64,000 nt of DNA. Source: Streptomyces cavernicola. Its GTDB lineage: Bacteria; Actinomycetota; Actinomycetes; Streptomycetales; Streptomycetaceae. Shown here piece after piece: positions 23,065 to 30,938 of this stretch. Positions within the stretch are counted from its first letter, which is position 1. Each line of letters starts with the position of its first letter. The position numbers and the translations under genes are program-made. The stretch spans positions 206,683 through 270,682 of the forward strand of contig NZ_JASCIQ010000005.1 in the NCBI RefSeq assembly GCF_029968035.1, in the 5' to 3' direction. Under the pieces are notes generated by a model. That model worked only from the letters and a program-made list of their open reading frames with translations. It was not told the origin of the DNA and searched no databases.

Positions 23065-24015
23065 ATGAGCAGCACCGCGCAGCAGAAGTCCCTTTCCCTC
23101 GGCGGCGTCGTCGTGGCCACCGCACTCCCCTACTACGAGGACGCCGCCGCCCCGGCCGGTCTCGCCGTCGACCACGACAAGTACGCCGAGCACTGCCGCT
23201 GGCTGGTCGAGAACGGCTGCCGCGGCGTCGGCCCGAACGGCTCGCTCGGCGAGTACTCCTCGCTGACCGACGACGAGCGCCGCCAGGTGGCCCGTACCGC
23301 GAAGGAGGCCGTCGGCGACGCGGGCGTCGTGGTCGTCGGCGTGCACGGCCCCGGCTCGCACCAGGCCAGGCACTGGGCGGAGCTCGCCGCCGAGGACGGC
23401 GCGGACGGGCTGCTCTGCCTGCCGCCGACGATGTACCGCGCCAACCGCGGCGAGGTCCTCGCCCACTTCGAGGCCGTGGCCTCGGTCGGCCTGCCCGTCA
23501 TGGTCTACAACAACCCGATCGACACCAAGGTCGACCTCACCCCCGACCTCGTCGGGGAGATCGCGCAGATCGACAACGTCGTAGCGATCAAGGAGTTCTC
23601 CGGGGACGTGCGCCGCGTCCTGGAGATCCGCGAGCAGGCGCCCGGCATCGAGGTGATCAGCGGCGCCGACGACGTCGTCCTGGAGAGCCTCCTGATGGGC
23701 GCGACGGGCTGGTTCGCCGGCTTCCCGAACGTCTTCCCCGCCGAGTCGGCCCGCCTGTACGAGCTCGCCGTGAACGGCAAGCTGGAGGAGGCGCGTGCGC
23801 TGTACGAGCCGCTGGTCGCCGCGTTCCGCTGGGACTCACGGACCGAGTTCGTGCAGGCCATCAAGCTCGGCATGGAGGAGGTCGGCCGGTACGGCGGCCC
23901 GTGCCGCCCGCCGCGCGGCCCGCTCACCCCGCAGATGCGGGAGCAGGTCAAGGCGGACATGGCCCGCGCCATCGCATCCCTGGAGAACGCCGACTCCGCT
24001 GCGCAGGCCTCCTGA
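23065..24015 (+). CDS. DapA-family Delta1-pyrroline-4-hydroxy-2-carboxylate deaminase
   Basis: A 316-residue class I aldolase-fold protein of the dihydrodipicolinate synthase/N-acetylneuraminate lyase superfamily. The Schiff-base lysine is Lys176 in VVAIKEFSGD and the catalytic tyrosine Tyr148 in VMVYNNPID; GPNGSLGEYSSL is the substrate-carboxylate loop (GTTGE in DapA). In a hydroxyproline cluster this family member deaminates and dehydrates Delta1-pyrroline-4-hydroxy-2-carboxylate to 2-oxoglutarate semialdehyde, the step between the dehydrogenase and the semialdehyde dehydrogenase. GAAGGAG lies upstream of the ATG, and the stop overlaps the epimerase start. Confidence 0.88.
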   Translation: MSSTAQQKSLSLGGVVVATALPYYEDAAAPAGLAVDHDKYAEHCRWLVENGCRGVGPNGSLGEYSSLTDDERRQVARTAKEAVGDAGVVVVGVHGPGSHQARHWAELAAEDGADGLLCLPPTMYRANRGEVLAHFEAVASVGLPVMVYNNPIDTKVDLTPDLVGEIAQIDNVVAIKEFSGDVRRVLEIREQAPGIEVISGADDVVLESLLMGATGWFAGFPNVFPAESARLYELAVNGKLEEARALYEPLVAAFRWDSRTEFVQAIKLGMEEVGRYGGPCRPPRGPLTPQMREQVKADMARAIASLENADSAAQAS

Positions 24016-25016
24016 TGAGGTCGATCCGCACGATCAGCGCCGTCGACTCGCACACCGAGGGCATGCCGACCCGCGTCGTCACCGGCGGCGTCGGCCCGAT
24101 CCCCGGCGACACGATGGCCGAGCGCCGCCGGTACGCCATGGAGCACCTGGACGGGCTCCGCCGGTTCCTGGTGGACGAGCCGCGCGGGCACTCGGCGATG
24201 AGCGGGGCGATCCTGCAGCCGCCGACCCGCCCGGACGCCGACTGGGGCGTGCTCTACATCGAGGTCAGCGGCTTCCTGCCGATGTGCGGCCACGGCACCA
24301 TCGGCGTGGCCACCGTCCTCGTCGAGACCGGCATGGTCGAGGTCAGCGAGCCGGAGACCCGGGTCCGCCTGGACACCCCGGCCGGCCTCGTCGAGGCCCG
24401 GGTGACGGTCCGCGACGGCCGCGCCGAGAAGGTCACGCTGCGGAACGTCGACTCCTTCGCGCTCGAACTCGACGCGTCGGTCAAGGTCCCCGGTCTCGGC
24501 GAGGTCCGCTACGACATGGCGTACGGCGGGAACTTCTACGCCATCGTCGAACTCGACCAGCTGGGGCTGCCGTTCGACCGCTCCCGCAAGGACGAGATCC
24601 TCGCCGAGGGCCTGTCGATCATGCACACGATCAACGAGCTGAACCGTCCGGTGCACCCGGTCGACCGGCTCATCCACGGCTGCAAACACGTCCAGTTCAT
24701 CGCCCCCGGCTCGGACGCCCGGCACTCGCGCAACGCCATGGCCATCAACCCCGGCTGGTTCGACCGCTCCCCGTGCGGCACCGGCACCTCGGCGCGCATG
24801 GCGCAGCTGCACGCGCGCGGCGAACTCCCCCTGCACACCGAGTTCGTCAACGAGTCCTTCATCGGCACCCGCTTCACGGGCCGCCTCCTGGAGACCACGG
24901 AGGTCGGCCAACTCCCCGCGGTGGTCCCGGAGTTCTCCGGCCGAGCCTGGATCACGGCCACGGCCAACTACCTCCTCGACCCGACGGACCCGTTCCCCCA
25001 CGGCTTCGTGCTGTAG
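24015..25016 (+). CDS. 4-hydroxyproline 2-epimerase (proline racemase family)
   Basis: A 333-residue proline-racemase-family enzyme. Both general acid/base cysteines are present: Cys91 in PMCGHGTIG and Cys254 in SPCGTGTSARMA. Retention of both cysteines indicates an epimerase/racemase rather than a trans-3-hydroxyproline dehydratase, where the first is Thr or Ser. It converts trans-4-hydroxy-L-proline to cis-4-hydroxy-D-proline, the first committed step, producing the substrate of the dehydrogenase encoded upstream. The ATG overlaps the deaminase stop (TGATG). A short copy of the genome's GGGGCGCGGGGC repeat follows the gene. Confidence 0.9.
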   Translation: MRSIRTISAVDSHTEGMPTRVVTGGVGPIPGDTMAERRRYAMEHLDGLRRFLVDEPRGHSAMSGAILQPPTRPDADWGVLYIEVSGFLPMCGHGTIGVATVLVETGMVEVSEPETRVRLDTPAGLVEARVTVRDGRAEKVTLRNVDSFALELDASVKVPGLGEVRYDMAYGGNFYAIVELDQLGLPFDRSRKDEILAEGLSIMHTINELNRPVHPVDRLIHGCKHVQFIAPGSDARHSRNAMAINPGWFDRSPCGTGTSARMAQLHARGELPLHTEFVNESFIGTRFTGRLLETTEVGQLPAVVPEFSGRAWITATANYLLDPTDPFPHGFVL

Positions 25017-25024
25017 GGGGCGCC

Positions 25025-25084
25025 CTTCAGGGGCGCGGGGCTGTGACATTTGCGGCTCCGCCGCGGGGCGCGAGCAACCACGAC
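25025..25084 (-). repeat. single copy of the dispersed GGGGCGCGGGG repeat
   Basis: CAGGGGCGCGGGGCTGTGAC followed by GCGGCTCCGCCGC and GAGCAACCACGAC matches the variant unit at 18874. It interrupts the otherwise tightly packed hydroxyproline gene run. Confidence 0.65.
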
Positions 25085-25175
25085 GAACCGGCACCCGGCA
25101 GTGCACGAACAGCCCCCGGACGCAACCCGCAGGGGGAGCCCACAACAACCCGCACGCACCACGGAGGGGACCCCC

Positions 25176-26681
25176 ATGTCCCGTACCACCCCGGTGATAC
25201 CCGGCGACCGGAGAACACCCCCAGGCGGGGCCCGCCTACTGTCCAGACAGGGCATCTTCCGGCTGAAGCCCGTAGACCCCTCGGAAGAGGAAACCCACGG
25301 CGGCCTCCGCCGCACCATGGGCCTCTGGCAACTCGTCGCGCTGAGCCTCGGCGGCCTCGTGGGCGCGGGCGTCTTCTCGCTGGCCGGCGTCGTCGCCCAC
25401 GAGGACGCCGGGCCCGGCGTGATGATCTCGTTCCTGATCGCCATCATCGCCAGCACCGCCGCCGCCCTCTGCTACGCCGAGTTCGCCGGCACCATCCCGA
25501 AGGCCGGCTCCGCCTACACGTACTCGTACGCCGCGCTCGGCGAGGTCGTCGGCTGGCTGATCGGCTGGGACCTGCTGCTCGAGTACACCGCCATCGTCGC
25601 GGTGGTGGCCATCGCGGTGTCCGGTTACTTCTCGTACATCCTGGAGCGGATCGGCATCGATCTGCCGGCCTGGATGCTGGGCGCGCCCGGCACCGGTCCC
25701 GGCCACAAGGTCGACCTCTTCGCCGCCCTGCTCTGCCTGCTGCTCGCCTTCGTCCTGTCCCGCGGTACGAAGGAGTCGGCGCGCTTCGAGACGATCCTCG
25801 TGGTCGTCAAGCTCGGCATCGTCGCCCTGGTCGTGGTCGCGGGCGCCTTCCACATCTCGGCCGGCAACTACTCGCCGTTCCTGCCGTTCGGCATCGGCGG
25901 CGCGTTCACCGGCGCGGCGACCGCCTTCTTCGCGGTGTACGGCTACGACGCGATGAGCGCGGCCGCCGAGGAGAGCGCCGAGGCGAAGAAGGTGCTGCCG
26001 AAGGCGATCGTGATCTCCCTGGCCATCGCGGCGGTCGTCTATCTCCTGGTCTGCGTCGTCCTGTTGGGCATGCAGGACTACCGCGAGATCGACACGCAGA
26101 GCCCGTTCTCCAGCGCGCTCGGCGCGGTCGGCCTCGGCGGGCTCGGCATCGTCGTCGCGGTCGGCGCGATCATCGGCATCACCACGTCCGCGTTCGCCAA
26201 CATGCTGGCCGTGTCGCGGGTCTGGTACTCGATGAGCCGGGACGGGCTGCTGCCGCGGTACTTCGCGAAGAACCACCCGAAGCGGCACGTGCCGACGCGG
26301 GTGATCTGGCCGGTGGGCATCGGCTCCGCGTTCATCGCCGGGGTGCTGCCCATCCGGGAGGCCGCCGACCTCACCAACATCGGCATCCTCGCGGCGTTCT
26401 CCGTCGTCGCGGTCGCCGTGGTCGTACTGCGCCGCACCCGCCCGGACCTGCCGCGCTCCTTCCGCACCCCGCTCGTCCCCCTCGTACCGGCCGTCGGGGT
26501 CGCCTTCTCGGTCTGGCTGATCGCCAACCTGGACCCGATCACCTGGTTCCGCTTCGCGGGGTGGATGGCGGTCGGCCTGGTCCTCTACTTCGCGTTCGGC
26601 ATGCGCAACTCGGAGGAGAACAAGCCGAGTTCACCCTCGGAGGACAACCTTCCCGAGCCCCGCGACGGGAGCTCCGCATGA
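25176..26681 (+). CDS. APC-family amino acid permease (hydroxyproline cluster)
   Basis: A 501-residue, ~12-helix APC transporter of the cationic-amino-acid type: LWQLVALSLGGLVGAGVFSLAG in helix 1, AEFAGTIPKAGSAYTYSYAALGE in helices 2-3, and LEYTAIVAVVAIAVSGY thereafter. The strong GGAGGGGA seven bases before ATG 25176 decides the start; a longer in-frame ATG at 25050 would run through the repeat copy. It probably imports hydroxyproline or proline-like compounds. The stop overlaps the next transporter's ATG (ATGA), so two different carriers are co-translated. Confidence 0.86.
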   Translation: MSRTTPVIPGDRRTPPGGARLLSRQGIFRLKPVDPSEEETHGGLRRTMGLWQLVALSLGGLVGAGVFSLAGVVAHEDAGPGVMISFLIAIIASTAAALCYAEFAGTIPKAGSAYTYSYAALGEVVGWLIGWDLLLEYTAIVAVVAIAVSGYFSYILERIGIDLPAWMLGAPGTGPGHKVDLFAALLCLLLAFVLSRGTKESARFETILVVVKLGIVALVVVAGAFHISAGNYSPFLPFGIGGAFTGAATAFFAVYGYDAMSAAAEESAEAKKVLPKAIVISLAIAAVVYLLVCVVLLGMQDYREIDTQSPFSSALGAVGLGGLGIVVAVGAIIGITTSAFANMLAVSRVWYSMSRDGLLPRYFAKNHPKRHVPTRVIWPVGIGSAFIAGVLPIREAADLTNIGILAAFSVVAVAVVVLRRTRPDLPRSFRTPLVPLVPAVGVAFSVWLIANLDPITWFRFAGWMAVGLVLYFAFGMRNSEENKPSSPSEDNLPEPRDGSSA

Positions 26682-28045
26682 GCACGCAACCGCCCCCGGC
26701 CCACGACCCGCGCACCGTCCGCAAGGTGATGACGGCCTCGGCCATCGGGCACTTCGTCGAGTGGTACGACTTCGCCGTCTACGCCTACGCGGCCCCGGTG
26801 ATCGCCGCCCTCTTCTTCCCCGACGCCAACACCTTCGTCGCCCTCCTCTCCACCTTCGCCGTGTACGCGGTCGGGTTCGTGATGCGGCCGGTCGGCGCGT
26901 TCCTGCTCGGCAGCCTCGGCGACCGGATCGGCCGCAAGCGGGTCCTGGCCGGCGTCATCCTGGTGATGGGCTGCGCCACGACGGGCATCGGCCTGCTCCC
27001 CACGTACGCGCAGATCGGCGTGCTCGCCCCGGTCCTCCTGGTCCTGCTCCGCCTCGCGCAGGGCTTCTCGGCGGCGGGCGAGACCATCGGCTCCAACTCG
27101 TTCGTCGCCGAGCACGCCCCGCAGAAACGGCGCGGCTTCGCCGTCGGCATGGTCTACACGTGGTCCAACCTGCCCCCGGTCCTGGCCGCGCTCCTCGTGT
27201 ACTTCCTGACGGGGGCCATGAGCAGTGCCGCGTACGAGAGTTGGGGCTGGCGCGTGCCGTTCCTGCTCGGCGCACCGCTGGCCGTGGTCGGCCTGTACAT
27301 CCGCACCCGCGTCGACGAGTCCCCCGCCTTCGCCGCCGTACGGAAGGCCAAGCGGGTCTCGGCCGCGCCGATCCGCACGGTGTGGCGCGAGCACCGCAAG
27401 GAGATGGCCGTCTGCTTCGCCATCGCGGCCGTCGCCAGCCTCGGCTACTACTCGCTGACCGGCTACTTCTTCACGTACCTCACGGTCACGATCGGCATGA
27501 CCGAGTCGGCGGCGCTGCTGTCCAACAGCATCGCCCTGACGGTCACGTTCGTGACGGTGCCGCTCGCCGCCGCCCTCTCCGACGGCATCGGCCGCAAACG
27601 CGGACTGCAGCTCGCCGCCGCCCTGAACGCGCTGGTCGCGGTGCCCGCGTATCTGCTCGCCGGGCAGGCGGACCTGCCGAGCGCGATCGTCAGCCAGGGC
27701 CTGCTCGCCCTCAGCCTGGGCATGTTCTTCGGCCCGGCCGGCGCGGCGTTCGTCGAGCTGTTCCCGGCCCACACCCGCTACTCGGGCGCGTCCGTCAGCT
27801 ACAACCTGGCGTTCACGCTCTTCGGCGGCACGGCGCCGCTCCTGTCCATCTACCTGATCGAGCAGACCGGCAGCACGATCGCCCCCGCCTGGTACGTCGT
27901 CGCCGTCTCGGTCGCATCCCTCCTGGTCATCGCCCGGATGACGGAGACGGGCGGGCGCTCGATGCTGCCCGAGGACGTACCGATTCCGAGCCCCTCCGCC
28001 GCACAACGCCCCTCCGCCGTACAAGGAGAGAAGGAAGCACGATGA
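26678..28045 (+). CDS. MHS-type MFS transporter (ProP-like), hydroxyproline cluster
   Basis: A 455-residue major facilitator of the MHS group: SAIGHFVEWYDFAVYAYAAP in helix 1, GDRIGRKRVLAGV in the 2-3 loop, RLAQGFSAAGETIGSNSF in helix 4, and LSDGIGRKRG in the 8-9 loop. This subgroup includes ProP and other proline/betaine/dicarboxylate:H+ symporters. It overlaps the permease stop and ends in ATGA, overlapping the next gene, so it belongs to the same polycistronic message. Substrate inferred from context. Confidence 0.86.
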   Translation: MSTQPPPAHDPRTVRKVMTASAIGHFVEWYDFAVYAYAAPVIAALFFPDANTFVALLSTFAVYAVGFVMRPVGAFLLGSLGDRIGRKRVLAGVILVMGCATTGIGLLPTYAQIGVLAPVLLVLLRLAQGFSAAGETIGSNSFVAEHAPQKRRGFAVGMVYTWSNLPPVLAALLVYFLTGAMSSAAYESWGWRVPFLLGAPLAVVGLYIRTRVDESPAFAAVRKAKRVSAAPIRTVWREHRKEMAVCFAIAAVASLGYYSLTGYFFTYLTVTIGMTESAALLSNSIALTVTFVTVPLAAALSDGIGRKRGLQLAAALNALVAVPAYLLAGQADLPSAIVSQGLLALSLGMFFGPAGAAFVELFPAHTRYSGASVSYNLAFTLFGGTAPLLSIYLIEQTGSTIAPAWYVVAVSVASLLVIARMTETGGRSMLPEDVPIPSPSAAQRPSAVQGEKEAR

Positions 28046-29478
28046 ACGCCGTCGTACGCGAACCCGATGCGGCGGTGGCCGCAGCCGCCGCGGCAGCCCG
28101 CACCTGGGCCGAACTGCCCCTGCCGGAGCGGGCCCACGCCCTGGAGACGGTCGCCGACGCGCTGGAGGCGGAGCGCGCCGACCTGGTGGCCCTGGCGAAC
28201 GCCGAGACCCACCTCGACGCGCCCCGCCTGAACGGCGAACTCACCCGTACCGCCTTCCAGTTGCGCCTCTTCGCCGAGGAGGTGCGGGCAGGCGCGTTCC
28301 TCGACGTCCGCATCGACCGCGCCGACCCGCAGTGGCCCACGGGCCCCCGACCCGAGCTGCGCCGCTACCGCACCGCGCTCGGCCCGGTGCTGGTCTTCGC
28401 GGCGAGCAACTTCCCGTTCGCGTTCAGCGTGGCGGGCGGCGACACCGCGTCGGCGTGGGCGGCCGGCTGCCCGGTGATCGTCAAGGCGCACCCGGGCCAC
28501 CCCGAACTGTCCCGCCGCACCGCCGGGATCATCCACGCGGCACTCGCCAAGTCCGGTGCGCCGGACGGGGTGTTTGCCCTGATCGAGGGCGTGCAGGCCG
28601 GGATCGACGCGCTCCGCCACCCGGCCCTGAAGGCAGCCGCGTTCACCGGCTCGGAACGGGCCGGCCTCGCCCTGGCCAGGATCGCCGCCGACCGCCCCCG
28701 ACCGATCCCGTTCTACGGCGAGTTGGGCAGTGTCAACCCGGTGGTGGTGACCCCCGCCGCGGCCCGCACCCGGAGCCAGGAAATCGCCCAGGGCTACGCG
28801 GCCTCCCTGACCCTCGGCGCAGGCCAGTTCTGCACCAACCCGGGCCTGCTCTTCCTCCCGGCCGACGCCCCGCTGGTGGACGACATCGCCCGACTCCTCG
28901 GCGAAACCCCGCCCGCCCCGATGCTCGGCCCGTGGATCTCCGAGGCGTACGTCGACGGGGCCCGCCGCCTCGCGGACCTTCCCGGCACGCACCGGCTCGT
29001 CTGGCCGGACGACGACTCCGCCCCGTCCCCGCGCCTCCTCACCACCGACCTGCCCACGTTCGCGGCGACCCTCGCCCCGATGGCCCAGGAATGCTTCGGC
29101 CCCCTCGGCCTGGCGGTGACGTACGACGACCTGCAGGACCTGCCCGCCGTACTGGCCGCTCTCCCGGGCCAACTCACCACGACCCTGCACGGCGAGCCCA
29201 CCGAGGCCGAGCAACTCACCTCTCTCACCGCGACGTTGGCGGAACGCAGCGGCCGCGTCCTGTGGAACGCCTGGCCGACAGGCGTCTCGGTCACCCCCGC
29301 CATGCAACACGGCGGCCCCCACCCGGCGACAACGGCCCCCACGACGACCTCAGTGGGCACAGCAGCCCTGACCCGCTTCCTCCGCCCGATCACCTACCAG
29401 TCCTACCCGGAGGCTCTGCTCCCGCCGGCGTTGCGGGAGGGGAATCCTTGGGGGGTGCCGCGGACGGTGGATGGTTAG
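28042..29478 (+). CDS. 2-oxoglutarate semialdehyde dehydrogenase (NADP+-type ALDH)
   Basis: A 478-residue aldehyde dehydrogenase of the ketoglutarate-semialdehyde dehydrogenase clade. SNFPFAFSVAGGDTASAWAAG is the clade-specific cofactor segment, the catalytic base is Glu227 in FYGELGSVNP, and the nucleophile is Cys264 in GAGQFCTNPG. It oxidises 2-oxoglutarate semialdehyde to 2-oxoglutarate, feeding the TCA cycle, and is the last enzyme of hydroxyproline degradation. Its ATG overlaps the transporter stop. The operon ends here at an 18-bp perfect inverted repeat. Confidence 0.9.
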   Translation: MNAVVREPDAAVAAAAAAARTWAELPLPERAHALETVADALEAERADLVALANAETHLDAPRLNGELTRTAFQLRLFAEEVRAGAFLDVRIDRADPQWPTGPRPELRRYRTALGPVLVFAASNFPFAFSVAGGDTASAWAAGCPVIVKAHPGHPELSRRTAGIIHAALAKSGAPDGVFALIEGVQAGIDALRHPALKAAAFTGSERAGLALARIAADRPRPIPFYGELGSVNPVVVTPAAARTRSQEIAQGYAASLTLGAGQFCTNPGLLFLPADAPLVDDIARLLGETPPAPMLGPWISEAYVDGARRLADLPGTHRLVWPDDDSAPSPRLLTTDLPTFAATLAPMAQECFGPLGLAVTYDDLQDLPAVLAALPGQLTTTLHGEPTEAEQLTSLTATLAERSGRVLWNAWPTGVSVTPAMQHGGPHPATTAPTTTSVGTAALTRFLRPITYQSYPEALLPPALREGNPWGVPRTVDG

Positions 29479-29499
29479 CGACTGCGCCTACGGGGGACG

Positions 29500-29545
29500 G
29501 CCCGCCTGCACATCGACGTGGACTCCGGTCGATGTGCAGGCGGGC
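29500..29545. terminator. perfect 18-bp hairpin ending the hydroxyproline operon
   Basis: GCCCGCCTGCACATCGAC (29500-29517) pairs perfectly with GTCGATGTGCAGGCGGGC (29528-29545) around a 10-base loop. No U-tract. It lies between the dehydrogenase stop and the convergent DUF4407 gene and likely terminates both transcripts. Confidence 0.7.
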
Positions 29546-29592
29546 GTCACTCACCCAGGAGCTGTGCAGGCGGGCGTCACTCCCCCAGGAGC
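29533..29592. repeat. 30-bp tandem duplication at the DUF4407 3' end
   Basis: TGTGCAGGCGGGCGTCACTC[AC]CCCAGGAGC occurs twice in tandem (29533-29562, 29563-29592) with one mismatch. The second copy encodes the last codons (LLGE-stop) of the minus-strand DUF4407 gene; the first is a duplicated, now non-coding copy of the same tail and overlaps the terminator hairpin. Confidence 0.8.
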
Positions 29593-30938
29593 CGGGCCGT
29601 ACGGGCGTCGAGTTCCTCCCGGACGATGCGGGCGTGCTCAGCCCGCGCTTTGTAGCGGGCATGCCCCAGCCGGGCCTTGTCCTCCTCGGCCCGCACCTCG
29701 GCCGCGTACCGCCGGACCTCGTGGTCGATGGAGGAGACCTGGCGCTGCACGTCCTGGTCCTCCAGGTGGATGCGCTGGTTGGCCTCGCGCCGCTCGGCCA
29801 GCCTGCGGTCGTACTCGGACGGGCCGCTCATCAGCTTGGCGAGGACCGGCATGGCGTCGACGAGAAGCAGCACGGCGTGCAGCAGAAACATCATGAAGAG
29901 CGCGAAACCGTCGGACCAGGCCACCGTGGACAGCGCATCCGCGCGCAGCAGCAGTCCGTCGTGCTGCTGCGACTGCTTCCGCTCGGCGACCTTCGCGTTG
30001 ATCGCCTTCTTGACGTCCGCGCGGTAGGCGGTGCCGGTGTCGACCAGCCGCTCGGACAGGACGTTTCCCTCGGCGACGAGTTCGGCACGCTTCGCCTCGT
30101 ACGCGTCGACCTTGCTCGTCCGCTGGTAGGCGTTCGTGTCGTCGCGGGCACGCTCGCAGGTCTCGGTGGTGTCCCAGCCGTTGCCGCGCCAGATCCAGCG
30201 GCTCTTGGCGCACTCGCGGCGCTCCGTGGCCAACTTCTTGTCGAGAGCGTCGTCGTAGGTCTTGATCTGCTCGTCGAGGCGGTCCACGGCGGCGGCGTTG
30301 TCGGCGATGTCCTCCTTGATCGAGGCCGGCGCGCCCTTCACCGTCAGATGGAAGTCGCCGCACTCCGCGCGGTTCGTGGTGTCCTTGCCGTCGGGAGGAT
30401 TGCAGGCGGTGAGACTGCCCCTGAAGTCGGCGAGGTCGCGCTCCCTGGCGACTGCCATCTCCTGGCGTATCTCCCGGTCGAAGATCTGGAACAGCAGCGG
30501 CTCGGCGATGGTGAGCCCGAGCACCAGGGAGAGGAACAGGCGCGGCACCAGCATGCGGATGGCCCGTCCACCCGTGTAGCCATGGGTGCTGGAGACCAGC
30601 CAGCTGTCCAGGGCCAGCACGATCCACGCCCAGACGAAACCGACGGCGATCGCCACCACGACCGGCGTGCCCTCCCGGACGGTGCCGATCGCCAAGGCCA
30701 TGGAGGCCCCGCCCAGCAGCGCGGTGTTGAGGACGATGGCGCCGTACCAGGTGTAGCGGGCGCGCTCGGCGTGCTCGCGGTCGAGGATCTCCTCGCGTAC
30801 GCCGATCAGCCGGCGCAGCAGCACAGCGAGACTGCGACCGCCCCGGCGGCCGACTGCGGAACGGTGGACGGGGCCGGTCTCGGCCGCCCACGCGTCGTGA
30901 CTCTGCTCGGGCGGGCGGACAGGGGTGTCAGCGGCCAC
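29577..30938 (-). CDS. DUF4407-family membrane protein
   Basis: About 453 residues. Three hydrophobic helices lie in the N-terminal third (GAIVLNTALLGGASMALAIG, VVVAIAVGFVWAWIVLAL, LFLSLVLGLTIAEPLLF). A ~170-residue charged, coiled-coil-prone segment with paired cysteines (TACNPPDG, RAECGDF, RRECAKS, ETCERAR) follows, then a fourth helix (GFALFMMFLLHAVLLLVDA) and a long charged C-terminal helix. This matches DUF4407, a family of unknown function. Start GTG 30938 is chosen because GGGAGGA precedes it closely; GTG 30959 is also in frame. It overlaps the SPFH-like gene by 11 bases and is the last gene of a four-gene operon, presumably its membrane component. Confidence 0.78.
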   Translation of the reverse strand: MAADTPVRPPEQSHDAWAAETGPVHRSAVGRRGGRSLAVLLRRLIGVREEILDREHAERARYTWYGAIVLNTALLGGASMALAIGTVREGTPVVVAIAVGFVWAWIVLALDSWLVSSTHGYTGGRAIRMLVPRLFLSLVLGLTIAEPLLFQIFDREIRQEMAVARERDLADFRGSLTACNPPDGKDTTNRAECGDFHLTVKGAPASIKEDIADNAAAVDRLDEQIKTYDDALDKKLATERRECAKSRWIWRGNGWDTTETCERARDDTNAYQRTSKVDAYEAKRAELVAEGNVLSERLVDTGTAYRADVKKAINAKVAERKQSQQHDGLLLRADALSTVAWSDGFALFMMFLLHAVLLLVDAMPVLAKLMSGPSEYDRRLAERREANQRIHLEDQDVQRQVSSIDHEVRRYAAEVRAEEDKARLGHARYKARAEHARIVREELDARTARLLGE

